A DNA stretch of 64,000 nucleotides from Lineolata rhizophorae (lineage: Eukaryota > Ascomycota > Dothideomycetes > Lineolatales > Lineolataceae): NCBI GenBank assembly GCA_010093515.1, contig MU001708.1:62001-126000 (forward strand), in the 5' to 3' direction. This document shows, in pieces, positions 44,552-56,970 of the stretch (positions are counted from its first letter, which is position 1; every line of letters begins with the position of its first letter). The notes under the pieces are model-generated. The model saw nothing but the letters and a program-made list of their open reading frames with translations. It was not told where the DNA came from and made no database searches. A program made the translations under genes and the position numbers.

Positions 44552-46624
44552 ATGGCCGCAACAACCCGCGCCATCACGCCGACGCATACAGGCCCGTTCC
44601 CTTCACCCAGCGTCGATCCCGCTACCCCGACCTCGATACAATCCGGCACGCATCCCACCGTGGCTAGCTCTCGAGAGAAGTCGCCAGGCTTACCGAAGCC
44701 TATGCAATCGTCGCTGGCGCCCGGTGGTCCTCCTACCACCCTTTCGCCCAAGTCTCCCAAGGCCGGTCTGTCGCCGAGGTACACGCCTCAGCCGCTGACC
44801 GGCGCCGCCGCCATGGCCGACGAGCAGCTCGCTCGAGAGGAGAAGGCGCGGGAGGAGGCGCGTCAGATGAGCCCGAATCCTGCTCAAAATGCGCTCAACG
44901 CGCTTTTGGGCGAAACGGGCATGAGCAAAGCTAAGGACGCCCCGCAGGAGGCCGCAACGACGCTGAGCGAGCCTCTACAGAAGGTTGCGAGGAGCCTCAC
45001 GATTCCAGACCAGGTCACGGCGGAGAACGTGCAGACTAGCCCGGTCAGCATGTCCAGCTTAGGCTCTATAGAAGCTACGACCGCGCCGACGGTTACCGCC
45101 AGCGAGCCGGCCACGGTCGGGCCGATAGGTGTCGAGGCGCAGCCACCTGCACCTCAGACGACAGCCAGCCCGGACCCGACAACGAGTAATCAGCACATCG
45201 TACCGCCAGGCCACACTCCTTTCGGCGGTTCAGATGGCTCCAGCAGGGCCTTTACGTTCCCAGTTCCTAACCCAGATTCCGACCCTCGAGCGCCGACGAG
45301 GCAAATGAGTCTGCCCATGCCCGGCTACGCGCAAGGGTTTCAAAAGTCGGCATCGCCCAAGCGGCACAAGTGCCCGTACTGTACGACCTATTTCACACGT
45401 CACCACAACCTCAAAAGCCACCTCTTGACCCACAGCCAAGAAAAGCCCTACGAGTGCCCAACCTGCCAAGCGCGGTTCCGTCGTCTGCACGATTTGAAAC
45501 GGCACACCAAGTTGCATACCGGCGAGAGGCCGCACACGTGTCCCAAATGTGGTCGCAAGTTTGCGCGCGGCGACGCGCTTGCTAGGCATAACAAAGGCCA
45601 GGGCGGTTGCGCCGGGCGCAGGTCGAGCTTTGGCGTGGATGATGAAGGAGATATGCGCGGTGAAGATAGCATGGACGGGATTATATACCAAGGGGAACAC
45701 GGCGATGACGAGCGAATGGATGAAGATGATGTCCCCGGGAGCGCAGATCGCCGACGAGTGAGCGAGCCAACCTCCCAAGCGCACGGCGGCCGCCAGGGTT
45801 CGATACAGGGCCCGTTCTCGCAACACGGAAGCACGTATCCTCCAGTCGGGGTCGGCAACAACTTGCGGCCCATGTTCCAGCCGGCCTCGGGCTCGTCTGC
45901 GCCGGGCCAGAGCCAGGCCAACATCAGCCCGAAGCCGGGCCACACGCAGCAGCCCCCCTTCAACGCGTCGCAGTCCGGCGCCGTGTTCCCGCAGAGCGGC
46001 ATGACAGAGAGCCCAACGCCCCTCTCGCCCGGCAAGGCCGAGGCGGCGCAGCAGAGCAACCGGATGAGCATATCAGACGCAAGCCACGCGCGCGCGCGCT
46101 CGCCCAGCATGACGCAGCAGATTCATCAGCAGCACTACAACCGCGGCGCGGGCCGCGGGTCGTCACCTATGGGTCCCCTCCCGCCGCCCGGCACGTCCGC
46201 CCCCTCGCAGCTCCCCGTCAACCCGGCCCTGGGGCCCACCGACAGGCGCCTTCCGATCCCTGCCAAGGTCGGCTCGCAGCACGCGCAGGGCATGCTGCAT
46301 CAGCAGGTGCCGCCACCGCCGCCCGCGACGGCAGCGGCCAACACGTCCAATCCCGGCAGTCTGTCGAGCCACGGGCCGAGCAGCGCCGGCAGCATGCGTG
46401 AGATACTAGGTGGGCGTGAAGGTGGTGACATCTGGAACTACGTGCGCGATCTGGAAGCGAGACTCTCACGCATACAGGACGATTATGAAGTGCGCGTATC
46501 GAGGCTGCAGGATGAAGTGTCGTCGCTCAAAGCGCAGCTGCACCAGCAGCCACAGCAAGGCCAGCAGCAGCGACCGCCCCCACCGCCGCCGCCGCCACCG
46601 CCGCCGTCGCAAGCGGGCCGCTAA
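44552..46624 (+). CDS. Three-finger C2H2 transcription factor with C-terminal coiled coil
   Basis: Predicted nuclear DNA-binding regulator, 690 aa, one exon. The N-terminal 270 residues are Pro/Ser/Thr-rich and disordered. Zinc fingers run from about 272 to 356: CPYCTTYFTRHHNLKSHLLTH, CPTCQARFRRLHDLKRHTKLH, and CPKCGRKFARGDALARHNKG, whose last ligand appears to be Cys (GQGGC), making the third finger C2HC. Canonical TGERPH-type linkers separate the fingers. An acidic stretch (DDERMDEDDVPGSAD) follows, then a long Gln/Pro/Ser-rich region, a C-terminal coiled coil (WNYVRDLEARLSRIQDDYEV, about 627-665) and a Pro run. The start is the first ATG of the frame, after a C/T-rich leader. I recognise the architecture as a conserved filamentous-fungal type but not a named gene. 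Confidence 0.85.
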   Translation: MAATTRAITPTHTGPFPSPSVDPATPTSIQSGTHPTVASSREKSPGLPKPMQSSLAPGGPPTTLSPKSPKAGLSPRYTPQPLTGAAAMADEQLAREEKAREEARQMSPNPAQNALNALLGETGMSKAKDAPQEAATTLSEPLQKVARSLTIPDQVTAENVQTSPVSMSSLGSIEATTAPTVTASEPATVGPIGVEAQPPAPQTTASPDPTTSNQHIVPPGHTPFGGSDGSSRAFTFPVPNPDSDPRAPTRQMSLPMPGYAQGFQKSASPKRHKCPYCTTYFTRHHNLKSHLLTHSQEKPYECPTCQARFRRLHDLKRHTKLHTGERPHTCPKCGRKFARGDALARHNKGQGGCAGRRSSFGVDDEGDMRGEDSMDGIIYQGEHGDDERMDEDDVPGSADRRRVSEPTSQAHGGRQGSIQGPFSQHGSTYPPVGVGNNLRPMFQPASGSSAPGQSQANISPKPGHTQQPPFNASQSGAVFPQSGMTESPTPLSPGKAEAAQQSNRMSISDASHARARSPSMTQQIHQQHYNRGAGRGSSPMGPLPPPGTSAPSQLPVNPALGPTDRRLPIPAKVGSQHAQGMLHQQVPPPPPATAAANTSNPGSLSSHGPSSAGSMREILGGREGGDIWNYVRDLEARLSRIQDDYEVRVSRLQDEVSSLKAQLHQQPQQGQQQRPPPPPPPPPPPSQAGR

Positions 46625-49600
46625 GGACGAGAAGAAGGTCAGACGTGCACAAACACAAACATACATTGGGACGTATGCATTTTACGAAGCTACTCATGTG
46701 TATTATTCCAAGGCAAAACCACCGGTGGCTTTTCGGAGTTCTTTTATTTTTTTTCAGTCCCGTCGGGATCCTACGTGAAAAGGATGGACGGCGAGGAGAG
46801 GACGGAGTCTGCAGATATATCTGTCATTGCTGTGAGAGGTCCCGTACACGGTAGCGACCTCGACTGGGTCCTTGGGTTCTACGCATCCCCTTAAAAGCCT
46901 TTCCCCCTGCCTCCTTTTTCCTTGCCACCCCTTTCACAAACCCACGGCTGCCTGTCACTATGCTGTTATTTTTATTTAAACCCTGTTCCTCCTTCCCCGA
47001 CGACGACGGTTCTAACCCTAGCAGAACAAGGCTGTGGGGTGAGGGTCGGACTGGCAAATCGGGTTGGGGTTGTCATTACTCTAACTTCTAGAAGGAAATG
47101 GAAGGGGGCCAGGGATTTGGGGGGGCGGGGGGGGGGTTGTTTAGGTGGGGTTGTAGGAGACGAACTTCTTTGGGACTTTGGGAACTTGGGACTCGAACTC
47201 GAAATGAAGACGGCTTGATTCACGGGAGATGTAGGATGGCGTGGAGAAATTTCCAAGCGGCGTTTTTGTTTGCGAAACGCCCGGTACTGTTTTTAAATTT
47301 TGGTTTTTTTTTTGGAAGGGGGAGGGGGGAGAAAATCGGGGGGCCTTTTTTCTATTGGTTTTTGCAGACTTCTAGTTTTTCCTTTTTCCTTTTTTTTTTC
47401 TGTTTTTTGTTAGCTGTTTTTGTTTTTAGTTGGTGTGCTTGTACTTTCTTCCCCCTTTCATTTTTCATCTGTCTTGCCACTAGGGTCTAAATCCTTTCTG
47501 TAGCGGGGAGAGGTTGTTCGGTCCAGATCTGTCTTTCTGCATGCACGCCCTTTGTAGCTTGGGGTGTGTTGTATTGAGAAGTTGAGCGTGCGGTTCTTGC
47601 TTGATTCATCCGAGTCGGATTAGGTCAATTTCATGTCCATTGAAAGAAAAGATTCTGAAAGTCAACCGAAGGAACCAACCAATCCCAAAAAAGCAGTCGA
47701 AGTCTCTCGCAAGCTTTCCCCCGATGTCAGAAAGGCCGTTTTCTCTCTACTGCTCACTACCTACCTACTTACGACATGTTCGGCCGTTTACCCTCCTTCC
47801 CTTGCACTAAAAAAGACTTCACGCCCCATGGCACCATGATGGTTTGCGACCACCTAGTGTATATTATCTCCGCGCTCTCCTTCCTATTCCTAGCTTCCGA
47901 CCGTGTCCGATTGTTCCTTCCTGGGGTGGTTGTGCATTGGTGGATGGGCTTGATATTTCTCTTTTTATCCCCCCTCCCCCCCCCACCTGCTTCTCGCTTT
48001 GCCATTTCTGGTGGTTTTATGTACAGCTGGAGCGCAATTCGGCCGTACAGGTTTTGCCCGCTTTTCTCCATTTGTCCCCCCTTCTTGCCCTTTCCACGTC
48101 ACACAGTTCACGTTCGTAAGTGCTTGTGTCCTCCGACCTGGGCTTCCTTATCCCCCATTTCTTCCCTGACTTTTTCTCCTTGTGCCTTTTCTTTTTCTTC
48201 TGGCTTCTGGTTTTGCTCCGTGTCAAAGTATTTTTTCCTTTTCCTTCTCTTTTTTTCTATTCAGGGGTCTGATACCTACTTTATACCGGTTTGGATTTTT
48301 TTTTTCGTGTTACGTGCGTCTTGTGCGTCTTGTGTCCGAGAAAGTTTCCGAGATCGACTAAATTAAGGCTCCCCCTTTTTTTTTTTCTTTCTTTAATTTA
48401 CAGTCAAGAAAACATGCTCCGTCCCGCCCCGTGCTTGTGCCGCCGTGTTTAGTTCCTCCGTGCGTGAATCTGCCTCCCCGCCCCAGCGGACGCGTGACAG
48501 CTCCTCTGAAACGAACGACCGCGAGAGAACCGCGTACGAGCAATGGCAGCGCGTTCTAGTGGGCGCCCGCCCGCTCGAATGGATCGCCGAGACGAGCCCC
48601 CGAGTCGAGAGACGCCGCGTCGTATGTAGGTGAGCAGGTCGAGCGGCGTGGCCGCCGCCGCTCCTCGGCGACTGGGCGCACCGGCCAGAACGTGCGCGGG
48701 CTGCGGCTGGCCGCTCTGGCGTCCGAGGCGCGAGGTGTGGCTAGGAGATTTTCCCCCCGCGTGCGAGGCTCGGGCTGTCGGTGGCGTGGGAGGGAGCGAG
48801 TTGGGGAGAGGGAAGACGTGTGCGGTTCCCGCGCTCCGTCGTTTCGCGCGCGCGCGCGCGGTGCTTGAGCTGCGGTTGCTTGCGCGCGCTCTGCTGTTTA
48901 GGCCCTCGTTGGGGTGGTCTGATGGCTCGGTTTGGTGCTGCGGGCTCGGGACGGCGTCCTGCGTCGGTGAGGGTGGGGGCGGCGGTTTTTGAGAGGTTGG
49001 TGCGGTTGTGGAGTTTCAACTTTCATTCTTTTTTTTTTTTTTGTTTTGGTTCGGCATTTTTACTGCCAGCTTGTGCGTAGGAGATGGCTTGTCCACCTCG
49101 AGTGCTTCAATCTTTCTATTCGTTTTTTTTTTGATTTTCTTCCCCAATTTATTTCACTTCAATCTTTCACTACCTAGGGAGACGAAAGTCCCCGGCGCAC
49201 TTTCCTCTGATAAGTGTCCCTTTGGCCATCATGGCCGCCGTCTCTGCCTCGTCCTAGCCCCGCTCCCTCTACGCCTCTCCCTGGCAGCCGCTCTCCTCCG
49301 CCTCCGCTGCCGTCGAACCCGCCTCCGGCTGCCGCAATTGCCGGCACGGCGGCGGACAGCGCGGACGCGTGCGCCGAAGAGGCTGGGAAACACACGTAGA
49401 TGGTGGCCGGTGGGAAAGAGAAGGTCGAGCTGCAGTGAGGTGAGGCAGGGTGGTGGTGGGGTCTGGCGACGTGGTGCCTGGGTGCGGGGGAGGGGCATCC
49501 CGGCCACAGCTCCGGCGGATGTGCGGCGGCGCATGAAGCGGCGGCGACTGGCAGCGTGGTCTGGCAGGGGTGGCGGTGGCCAGGCGACTGATTGACCGCC

Positions 49601-52600
49601 TGGGAAGCCGCCCTAGGTACCTACCTAGTCTGGAACTTGGAGTTCGCACTATAAGAGCGCTTTATCATACGAAGCTTCGCGATTGAAATGATTTGGTTCG
49701 GGTGGACATGCCTCCCGAATCGGTGGGCTTTGGTTAGGAATGCGGTCGGAGGTGAGGGAGTGTGCGAGGCAGAACCGAGGTGAAGCAAAGCTTAGTTGAT
49801 TGCCTGGTTGGGAAGGTTGAGTGGATCCGGGCGTGCTTAGAGTAACATGACCAGGGAAACGGAGTGCTCAATATATGTGGGATATACGTGAGCACAGTAA
49901 GATACTACCCAAGTTCCATCCTCAGTGCCCATATGCCGAACCACTCGAGTGACTTGCGGAAACGCGGAGTGGCATGGATCAAGGAATGCAGGACCTCTTC
50001 AGCTCGTCGGGGAATTTACAAATCTTCCACTTATGCAAGAAAATCAAGCAAATGCGAAGCGGAGTAACATGTACGATTGGGCAGCGATAGGCGAAGGTTG
50101 CCCATCAATGCAAAAAGTCGGAGAATTGATCGCTCGCATTGTGACTCTCCATCGGTCGAGAAGCAGGCGTAGGCGAGAGCTAGACAGCTAAGGGAAGGGA
50201 TCCCTCCTCCCACATGAAACTGCAGCCTATCTTATCTTCAAGTCGCGTGGTGCAGAAAACTTTTGAATCAGTTGATCAATGCGAATAGGCCGAAGATGGC
50301 TTGCTTTCGCAGGTATATTGGGAGGTCACTTTGGTTGATAGGAGGCCGAGCGAGCTAGTTAATCGAGGCAGGCTCACGGACATCGGACTAGGATATATAC
50401 CTCTACACGCTGGACTATAGCACTAGTCTGCGGCGCGTACGCATATTGAGTAGTCGGTTGGTCCGGTACAGGATAGACAAGTAGCTGGTTCCCTTCTTGG
50501 GCATCTCGATGCGTCGTGCCCTTTTGGTCGCGGTCATTTATGATTATTTATATTGCCCCGTTGCCCGATTCGGCCGCCAATTGGGGCCGCTTGTCGCCCG
50601 TTGCGGCGTCCAACCTCGCGCTCGACGTACTCCAGCCAACAGCTAGAGTGGGTGGCACACCTCACTTACGCAGTGCTCTCTCCGCCCATGCCGTCGTCCC
50701 GGCCAGCGTCCCGTGCCCCAGCGCGTCGACCACCATCGTCGTCAATGCAGGACCCGGCCGGTCCGTGCCAGCAGCCTGGCTCGGCCAACCAACCGGCGGC
50801 GCGATGCGGCCAGGCCAACGCGGCAAATCAACGTGCGACCGCCAGCAAAGGCCCCGGCCCCAGCCTGTCCCACCGGCCAGCAATCCCTTTTCCCACCTCG
50901 AGCCTGTCGCAGCGGCAACCGGACGAGACGCACGGCATTAACGGCCGGGCGCAACCGTTGCTTTGCGTCCTCCGGCAGGACGAGCCGGCTCGCGGCGTCC
51001 GCGCGCGGCGCACAGTCTCTCCGCCCACGGATCGTCGGTCTGCTCCGTTCAGAAATTGGCCTTTTGGCCCTTCAACTCCGGGCGGGCGCGCCCTTTGGCG
51101 ACGCGGCCGTGTCAGTTGGCGAGAGGGGAGGACGCGGACACGGGGGGAGAGACGATGACGCGTTTTGCGGCACGGCACGGACGCTGCTGCGCGCTGCAGG
51201 TCTGCAACACCGACGGCGGAGCGAGAGCCGCCGGCGGGAAATGATGATGGGCCGCTCATCTTCGCCATCGTCACCGTCGCCCTCGCCCGTCCTACGTACG
51301 TTTTCATCGGCCGCTCGGTCGACTCGTCCGACCGGACTTCGTATTGCTGAACCCTGATGCGTATGTACGTCGGTAAAATGGGCCTAAGTACGGAGTAGCC
51401 ATCTACCTACATACGGAACCTGCGGGGATTCAACCTGCGCGACAGCCCGGTTTTCGAGCGACGCTGCGCGGATTCCAGCCAGGTTTTCGGCCCTGTCCGC
51501 ACTTTACCGCCTGCACCGGCGCGCGCGCGCCTCCTTGCTTTTGCCTGCTGGGTACCTTAGCTACATACCTACTACCATGCCTACTACGTACTCTACACAC
51601 TCCGTAGGTACGTACTCCGTACTACGACAGCTACGCGACGACTGAAGCCGATGGCGGGGCGCGCTGTGGCTCTGCGCGGTGGCTGGAGATTGCGATCCTC
51701 GATCGACGATCAACCCGGGAGCCAATCAGACCGCCCGGCCGTCGCTCTTGCGAGCCTCGTGCCACGCGGCGGGCTGTGGCGGGTGGTGGTGGTGGTGGTG
51801 GTTGTGGTCGCCGTCGTCGGTCAGCCACTGCCGCCCACTCCCGCATCCCATCCCTGGCAATCCCGGCCAGCAATCATCGCGGGGGCGACGGTCTGAAACG
51901 CGCGTGAAGCTTGGACTGCGCCGAACCGGCGCCGGCTCTCTTCTGCCTCTCCCAGCCCCTCCCCATCCCCCGCCGCCGCCCTTTTCCTTGTTTACCGAGG
52001 GCGGACTATGGCCGCAGAAAGGAAAGACCATGGCCGCTGGGCCACGCGCGAGTTCCCAGCCTGGCTCCATCCCTGTCCCGGCGCTCGGCAGACGGCCGGC
52101 CTGCAGCTGCAATTCCCGCTCTCGTCGCCCGTTGCCGCCTGGACGGCGTTGGTTGTTGTGGCCCTTGTTGGACGCGCCTCGTGCGACAAACCGGTCCCAT
52201 GGAGAGGGCCAATTACGGCCCAGGAAGGAGGAGGAGGGAGATCCCAAAGCCCGGCAACCAACCTGCCCAGGCCGCTCTCGCTTGCATCGCCTGGGCCGCC
52301 GCTTGCGTGTGCTGGCGGGCCCGGAAAGCCGCCTGATAATGTACATGTCCATGCGGGAGAAAGCGCCGGTTCCTAGCCAGTCCCGCCAGTGACGAAGAGG
52401 GGGCCGGTGTGGAGTAGCAAAAGCTCCCAGCTTTGCTCTTTCTTTCCTTCACTTTAACCTCACTCACCTACCCTTCCCGAAGCTCAAGCTAATCTGTCCC
52501 CTACTGACCCGCCATCTCGTGTGCATTGAGGTCCTAATTGCGCCCCTTCTTCAACCTCGAACAGTGCTTCCTTCCGTCTCGCTATATACTTCTTGCCCTA

Positions 52601-53074
52601 TCGAGGCCACCCCGGTCCTCCCGCCTTTCGCTCATATTAACCTCGTGCACAATCCAAACCCCCGGTCCTCGGCGTCCGCGGCCGAGCTCCAAGCAAATAG
52701 ATCGTTATCGTTTCAGTCGCCCTCAGTGATATTGTTCACTTCCGAACCGCTCGTGCCCGAGGGACGGCCCCAGCTCCCCCACCGAGACTATGTTCTTATA
52801 GCTCTCCGGAGAGCTAGCTAAACAGCTCCATTCCCCCCTTTCTGTTTGGACGCCGGAGATATTTCCTACCCCTCATCTCCGACCCTTTCTCTCATATCTC
52901 CTTCTTGCCGTTCCCATCCTATTGGAGGCTTCCCTAGCTTTCCTAGCCAACCCCAGCCCTCTACTCCGGGCACCGCTGCTTCAACCAAGTTAGCTAGGCG
53001 TTCCCTAGCTAATCACTCAGCGGATCGTCTCTTCTCACCATCACTTCCCGTCGTAAACCCGCCTATTATTCACC
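46625..53074. other. Long intergenic interval, T-rich then GC-rich
   Basis: 6.4 kb without a gene I can support. 46740-48420 is dominated by T- and C-rich runs on the plus strand with interspersed G runs (for example near 47119-47140). The open frames in it (such as 47776-48366) are hydrophobic and Cys/Phe-rich simply because of the pyrimidine bias. 49400-52400 is mixed, with TACGGAGTA words near 51389 and 51613 and a GGTGGT run at 51785-51800. 52450-53074 is C/T-rich and ends in CACCATGG, and is probably the leader of the next gene. Confidence 0.5.
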
Positions 53075-56000
53075 ATGGGTAACGTCCAGTCCGGCGAGCT
53101 CGTCCCCCGCGAGTCCCACCGCCTCTCTAAGCCCAAAACCAATACCAACGGTTTCGGCTCCCGCCCCGAAGACACCTCCCCTATCGACTCCATCACCACC
53201 TCCACTTCCTCCTCTTCCTCACCAGCCACAGAGGATCTCGTCGTCCGCTCACTGAGCGGCGACGTCCGCTCGCGCCAGGACGCCCGCGAGCAGCTGCGTC
53301 GCCGCCTCTTCGGGCAGGACACCGCGTCCTCGCCCGGCGGCGTCGAGGATGTCCCGCCGGAGGATGGCGAGCTCGACGACCGCCTCAGCGAGCTGGCGTC
53401 GAGAGTCAGGGAGCGGTTGGCGTTGGTAGGGCTGTCGAGGTCGGCGTCGTCCGTAGGCGCGAGTGTGCCTGGGGCGTGGGTCTCGGCGACGATGCTGGGC
53501 GCGGCTGGGGAGTCGAAGACGTCCTTGGTGACGGGTAGTGGTAATGGTGTTGGTCAGCAGCAGCAGCAACTAGGAGGAGAGGCCGGCCAGGCGGTCGATT
53601 TGGAGGGGCTGATTGCAGTTATTCGTGAGCTGAGGAAGACGGCGTCGCCGGAGGATCTGGCCGCATTATGTATGTTTTCTTGTCTTTTGCCATGGGAGCG
53701 CTCATTCATCACCGTTAGCATAGACACTTACCATCATTGCCCACAGACAAAGCGCTTTCCCAAGCCGGCGGTGTCGGAGTCGCACAACCAACTACTCTAG
53801 GAGACGGCGCCACCAAAGCCGGCCCCTCCTCCAAGCTCATCCGTCGCCGCTCGCTCGCCATCCCCGGCCTCGCCACGCGCGGCACCCCGCACGGCGCCCT
53901 GCGCCGTCCCGTCGCCTCCACCTCGTCAGACTCGCTCTACCAGCAAAGCCAAGCGCACACCTGGCGCGCGGCCGCCGCCCCTACCGGCGCCGAGCCGCAC
54001 CCGCAACAGCCACGGCAACGGCAGCAGCAGCAGCAGCAAGACCACGCGCCGGAGGAGGCGTTCTCGCAGCCGCCGCCCCCTCCCCTGACTCGGCTGCTCA
54101 GCTTCGACGGCGGCGCCGCCGCCGACTCGTCGAGCGAGCGCGCCCAAACGCCCGCCGAGATGGTGGCGCACTACTCGCACCTGGGCGCGCTCAAGCCGGG
54201 CACGCTCGTCGTGACGAACGGCTCGGCGACGCCGGACCCGAGCATCCGCGAGGGCGCCATGACGCCGGTGCGCCCGTCGACGGCGACGGCGGGGGCGAGG
54301 CCGGGCGCCGGGGACGACTATTTCGGCGCGGGGAGGAAAGGCCCGGAGGACAAGCCGTTGCCGGCGACGCCGGGGGAGAAGGCGGCCCCGAGGAGGGGCC
54401 GGTGGGATGCGAGGGGCGTTGTGGCGAGGATGAGGAGCGTGGCGAGGGGGGTGGGCGAGGTGGAGCGCGAGAGCGATGGCGGGGAGCGGCCGCGGCGGGA
54501 TCGGCAGCAGCAGCAGGAGGAGCAGCAGCAGGAGCAGCAGCAGCAGCAGTCGAGGAGGGCGGCGTCGATCGCCAATTCGTACATTGCGGAGTTGCCCGCT
54601 AGTCCTTTCGGGGGCGAGGAGGGTGACAAAGGCAACTCGAAGGCGGACGAACCAAGGCCTTTCTCGAAGCAGGAGGTCAGGCTCAGTTTGGTGACCGACG
54701 AGACGATTACGTTCCGCGAGGAGGCGATTCGTATCTTGGAGAAGACGCTGTTTGGCGACAATGACTCTTTGTATCGCCAATTGGTCGAGTCGCCCTCGTC
54801 GATCACGAGCTCGGAGAGGTCGAATTCAACGGGCCGTCGTCCGACCAAGAAGAAGACGGATTCGGGGTACTCGTCATTATCGAGCCTCAACGGGTTGTAT
54901 GAGGCGCAGGAACCTGAGAACAAGCACCAGCCTTCTCGGATCCCGGAAAACGGGCCGATGCCCCCGGAGAAAGATTCAGAGGACGAGAAGGACTCCTCGG
55001 ATGCGAGGAGCCTTTACACGTTCGCGGAGATGCTAGCTGTTCTGAACTCGGGCCCGGAGAAAGAAGAGAAGCCCTCAGAAGAGCTCGTCGAAGGGAAGGA
55101 TGAAGAGCCTCTATTCAGAACGTCGCGGTTTAGCGTGTTGCGGCCTAGGCCGTCCGTCTCGTCTGCGAAGCGCCTGCACAGACAGAGCATGCCGGTGATC
55201 GCGTACGACCCGAGCCCGGTCTCGCCGCGGTCCGCGAAGAGCATCCCGCTCAATTCCCGGCCGCAACAGAAGAGGCTTCAGAAGACGCGGCCGGAGTCGT
55301 CGCACGAGCCGGTGGTCCAACGGAGCAGGCCTATTCGAGCCGGCAGCATCCCGCATATCCCGCTCGACATCATTTCTAATTTCGCACACCGCCTTAACAG
55401 GACGCCTGATATGGGGCACCTAGAACGGACGTTCCCGCCGACGGGCAAAGTAGACGGCGAAGGTAGTGATGACGAGGAATTCGGTCATGGCAACTCTTGC
55501 GGCATCCAGCTTCGCTTCCCGACCCCTGCGGCGAACAAGTCTGAGTCCGCCAATGCAGACTCGGAGACTAGTGAGAAGCCGGTAGAGAAGCCGTCTACGC
55601 CTCCTTCTCAGCGCGCTTTCCGCACGCACAGGAAAGCGGCCAGTATCTCGGTCCTGCGCCGGCGGAATCAAAACCGCGACAGCATCTCGCTGGCCAGCAT
55701 GCCGGACTCGGAACCCTCGACTACGAGCCAGAAGAAGAAGAACAAGCAAGACGACCACGACCCCAGCAACGAGCCCATCATTGCCGACTTCGGCACTGTC
55801 GCACAGTCGCTCGGCACGTCGCCCTACGACATCGCCCTGCATCCGGCCTCGCGCGGCGGCTTCAACCGCGGCTCGGGAGGAGGCACGACCAGGAGGAGGC
55901 CGTCCGCTACGCGCCAGCACCCGCACCAGCTCACAACCTACTCGTCGGCCTCATCGGCTTCGTCGGCGACCTCGCGCCCCCACTCGCTCAGCACGATGGA

Positions 56001-56970
56001 CGACGCCACAGCCGCCGAGTTCGCTCGCCTGCGCAGCCGCGACATCGCGTCGCGGCAAGCCTCGCTGCAGTCGCGCTCGCGCCTGTCCGCGGAACCCCTC
56101 CCCATCATCCAGCCGCTTCGCCCGCAGAAGTCCATGAGCAGCATCCGTCCGGGAACGGGCTCCGCCGCCTCGGCTGCGGTCCCCGAACCCCTCCGCCCGC
56201 AGAGGTCCATGAGCAGCATCTACAGCACGGCCACCACCACCACCACCAGCGGCGGCGGTGCTGGCTCCGGCGCCCTCGCCATCCCTTACCCGGGCCCAAC
56301 GCCGGGCCCGCGCCCCCGCACCGCGCACGACCACCACTTCGCCGAGCGCGGCGAGGCCCGCAGCCTCCGCCGGCGCCCCAGCCGGGAAACGGCCGCCTCG
56401 GCCGCGCCCGCGCCCAGCCGTCCGCACACCATGTACGTGGACGCGCCGCCCGTGCCGCCGCTGCCGGAGCGGCGCCGCGGCGGGGCCGCTGGCAACAGCG
56501 ACGGCGCGCTGCGCGCCAGCACCGGCACCGGCACCGGGTACGTGGACGAGCGGCGCCGCGAGGCTGGCCAGCTGCAGGGCCCGACGCTGCCGCGCAGGGG
56601 GAGCGCCGTGGGGCTCCAGCAGCAGCAGCCGCGCCAACAGCGCAAGCCGTCCGTGCCGGACGTCGTGGTGTCGGCGGCGGCGCACCCGCGGCCCGCTGCG
56701 GGCGCGACGAGGCCGGTCTACCGGCACAGGAAGTCGAGCAGCGAGGGGCTGTTGGCGCCGACGACGACGACGGCGGCGGCGACAGTGGGCCCGGCTAGGG
56801 CGGATGGCGGTGGTGGCGCCAGCGTGACGGGCGCGGAGAGGCCCCCGATTCCGCCCAGGAGCCCGAGTAGGGAGGCGTTGAGGGCGCGGTATGGGACGTA
56901 TGAGAGGCGTGGGGGGCTCGTCGCAGCGGCCGGGTCGGCGCGCCGGATGCGCGGTGTGGGGGGGACGTAG
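53075..56970 (+). CDS. Large disordered protein with predicted N-myristoylation start
   Basis: Function unknown. Exons 53075-53669 and 53747-56970, split by a 77-bp intron, give 1,272 aa; the join reads PEDLAALYKALSQ. The start sits in a strong context (CACCATGGGT) and encodes MGNVQSGE, a fit to the N-myristoylation pattern (Gly2, Ser6), followed by a basic patch (RESHRLSKPK). This suggests attachment to the cytosolic face of a membrane. Folded parts are limited to short helical blocks: DDRLSELASRVRERLALVGL, VDLEGLIAVIRELRKTASP, and VTDETITFREEAIRILEKTL near residue 520. The rest is rich in Ser, Pro, Arg and Gln, with poly-Gln/Glu repeats around 54505-54550. Near the C-terminus LRPQKSMSSI and LRPQRSMSSI form an exact-frame duplication, followed by VDAPPVPPLPERR and PPIPPRSPSREALRARYG, which look like proline-rich ligand sites. 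I recall similar proteins in other filamentous fungi, without a name. Confidence 0.8.

Noticed and set aside
47776-48366. 196-codon plus-strand frame, hydrophobic
   Set aside because: Pyrimidine-rich DNA gives Phe/Leu/Ser/Pro-rich translation by bias; no homology recognised.
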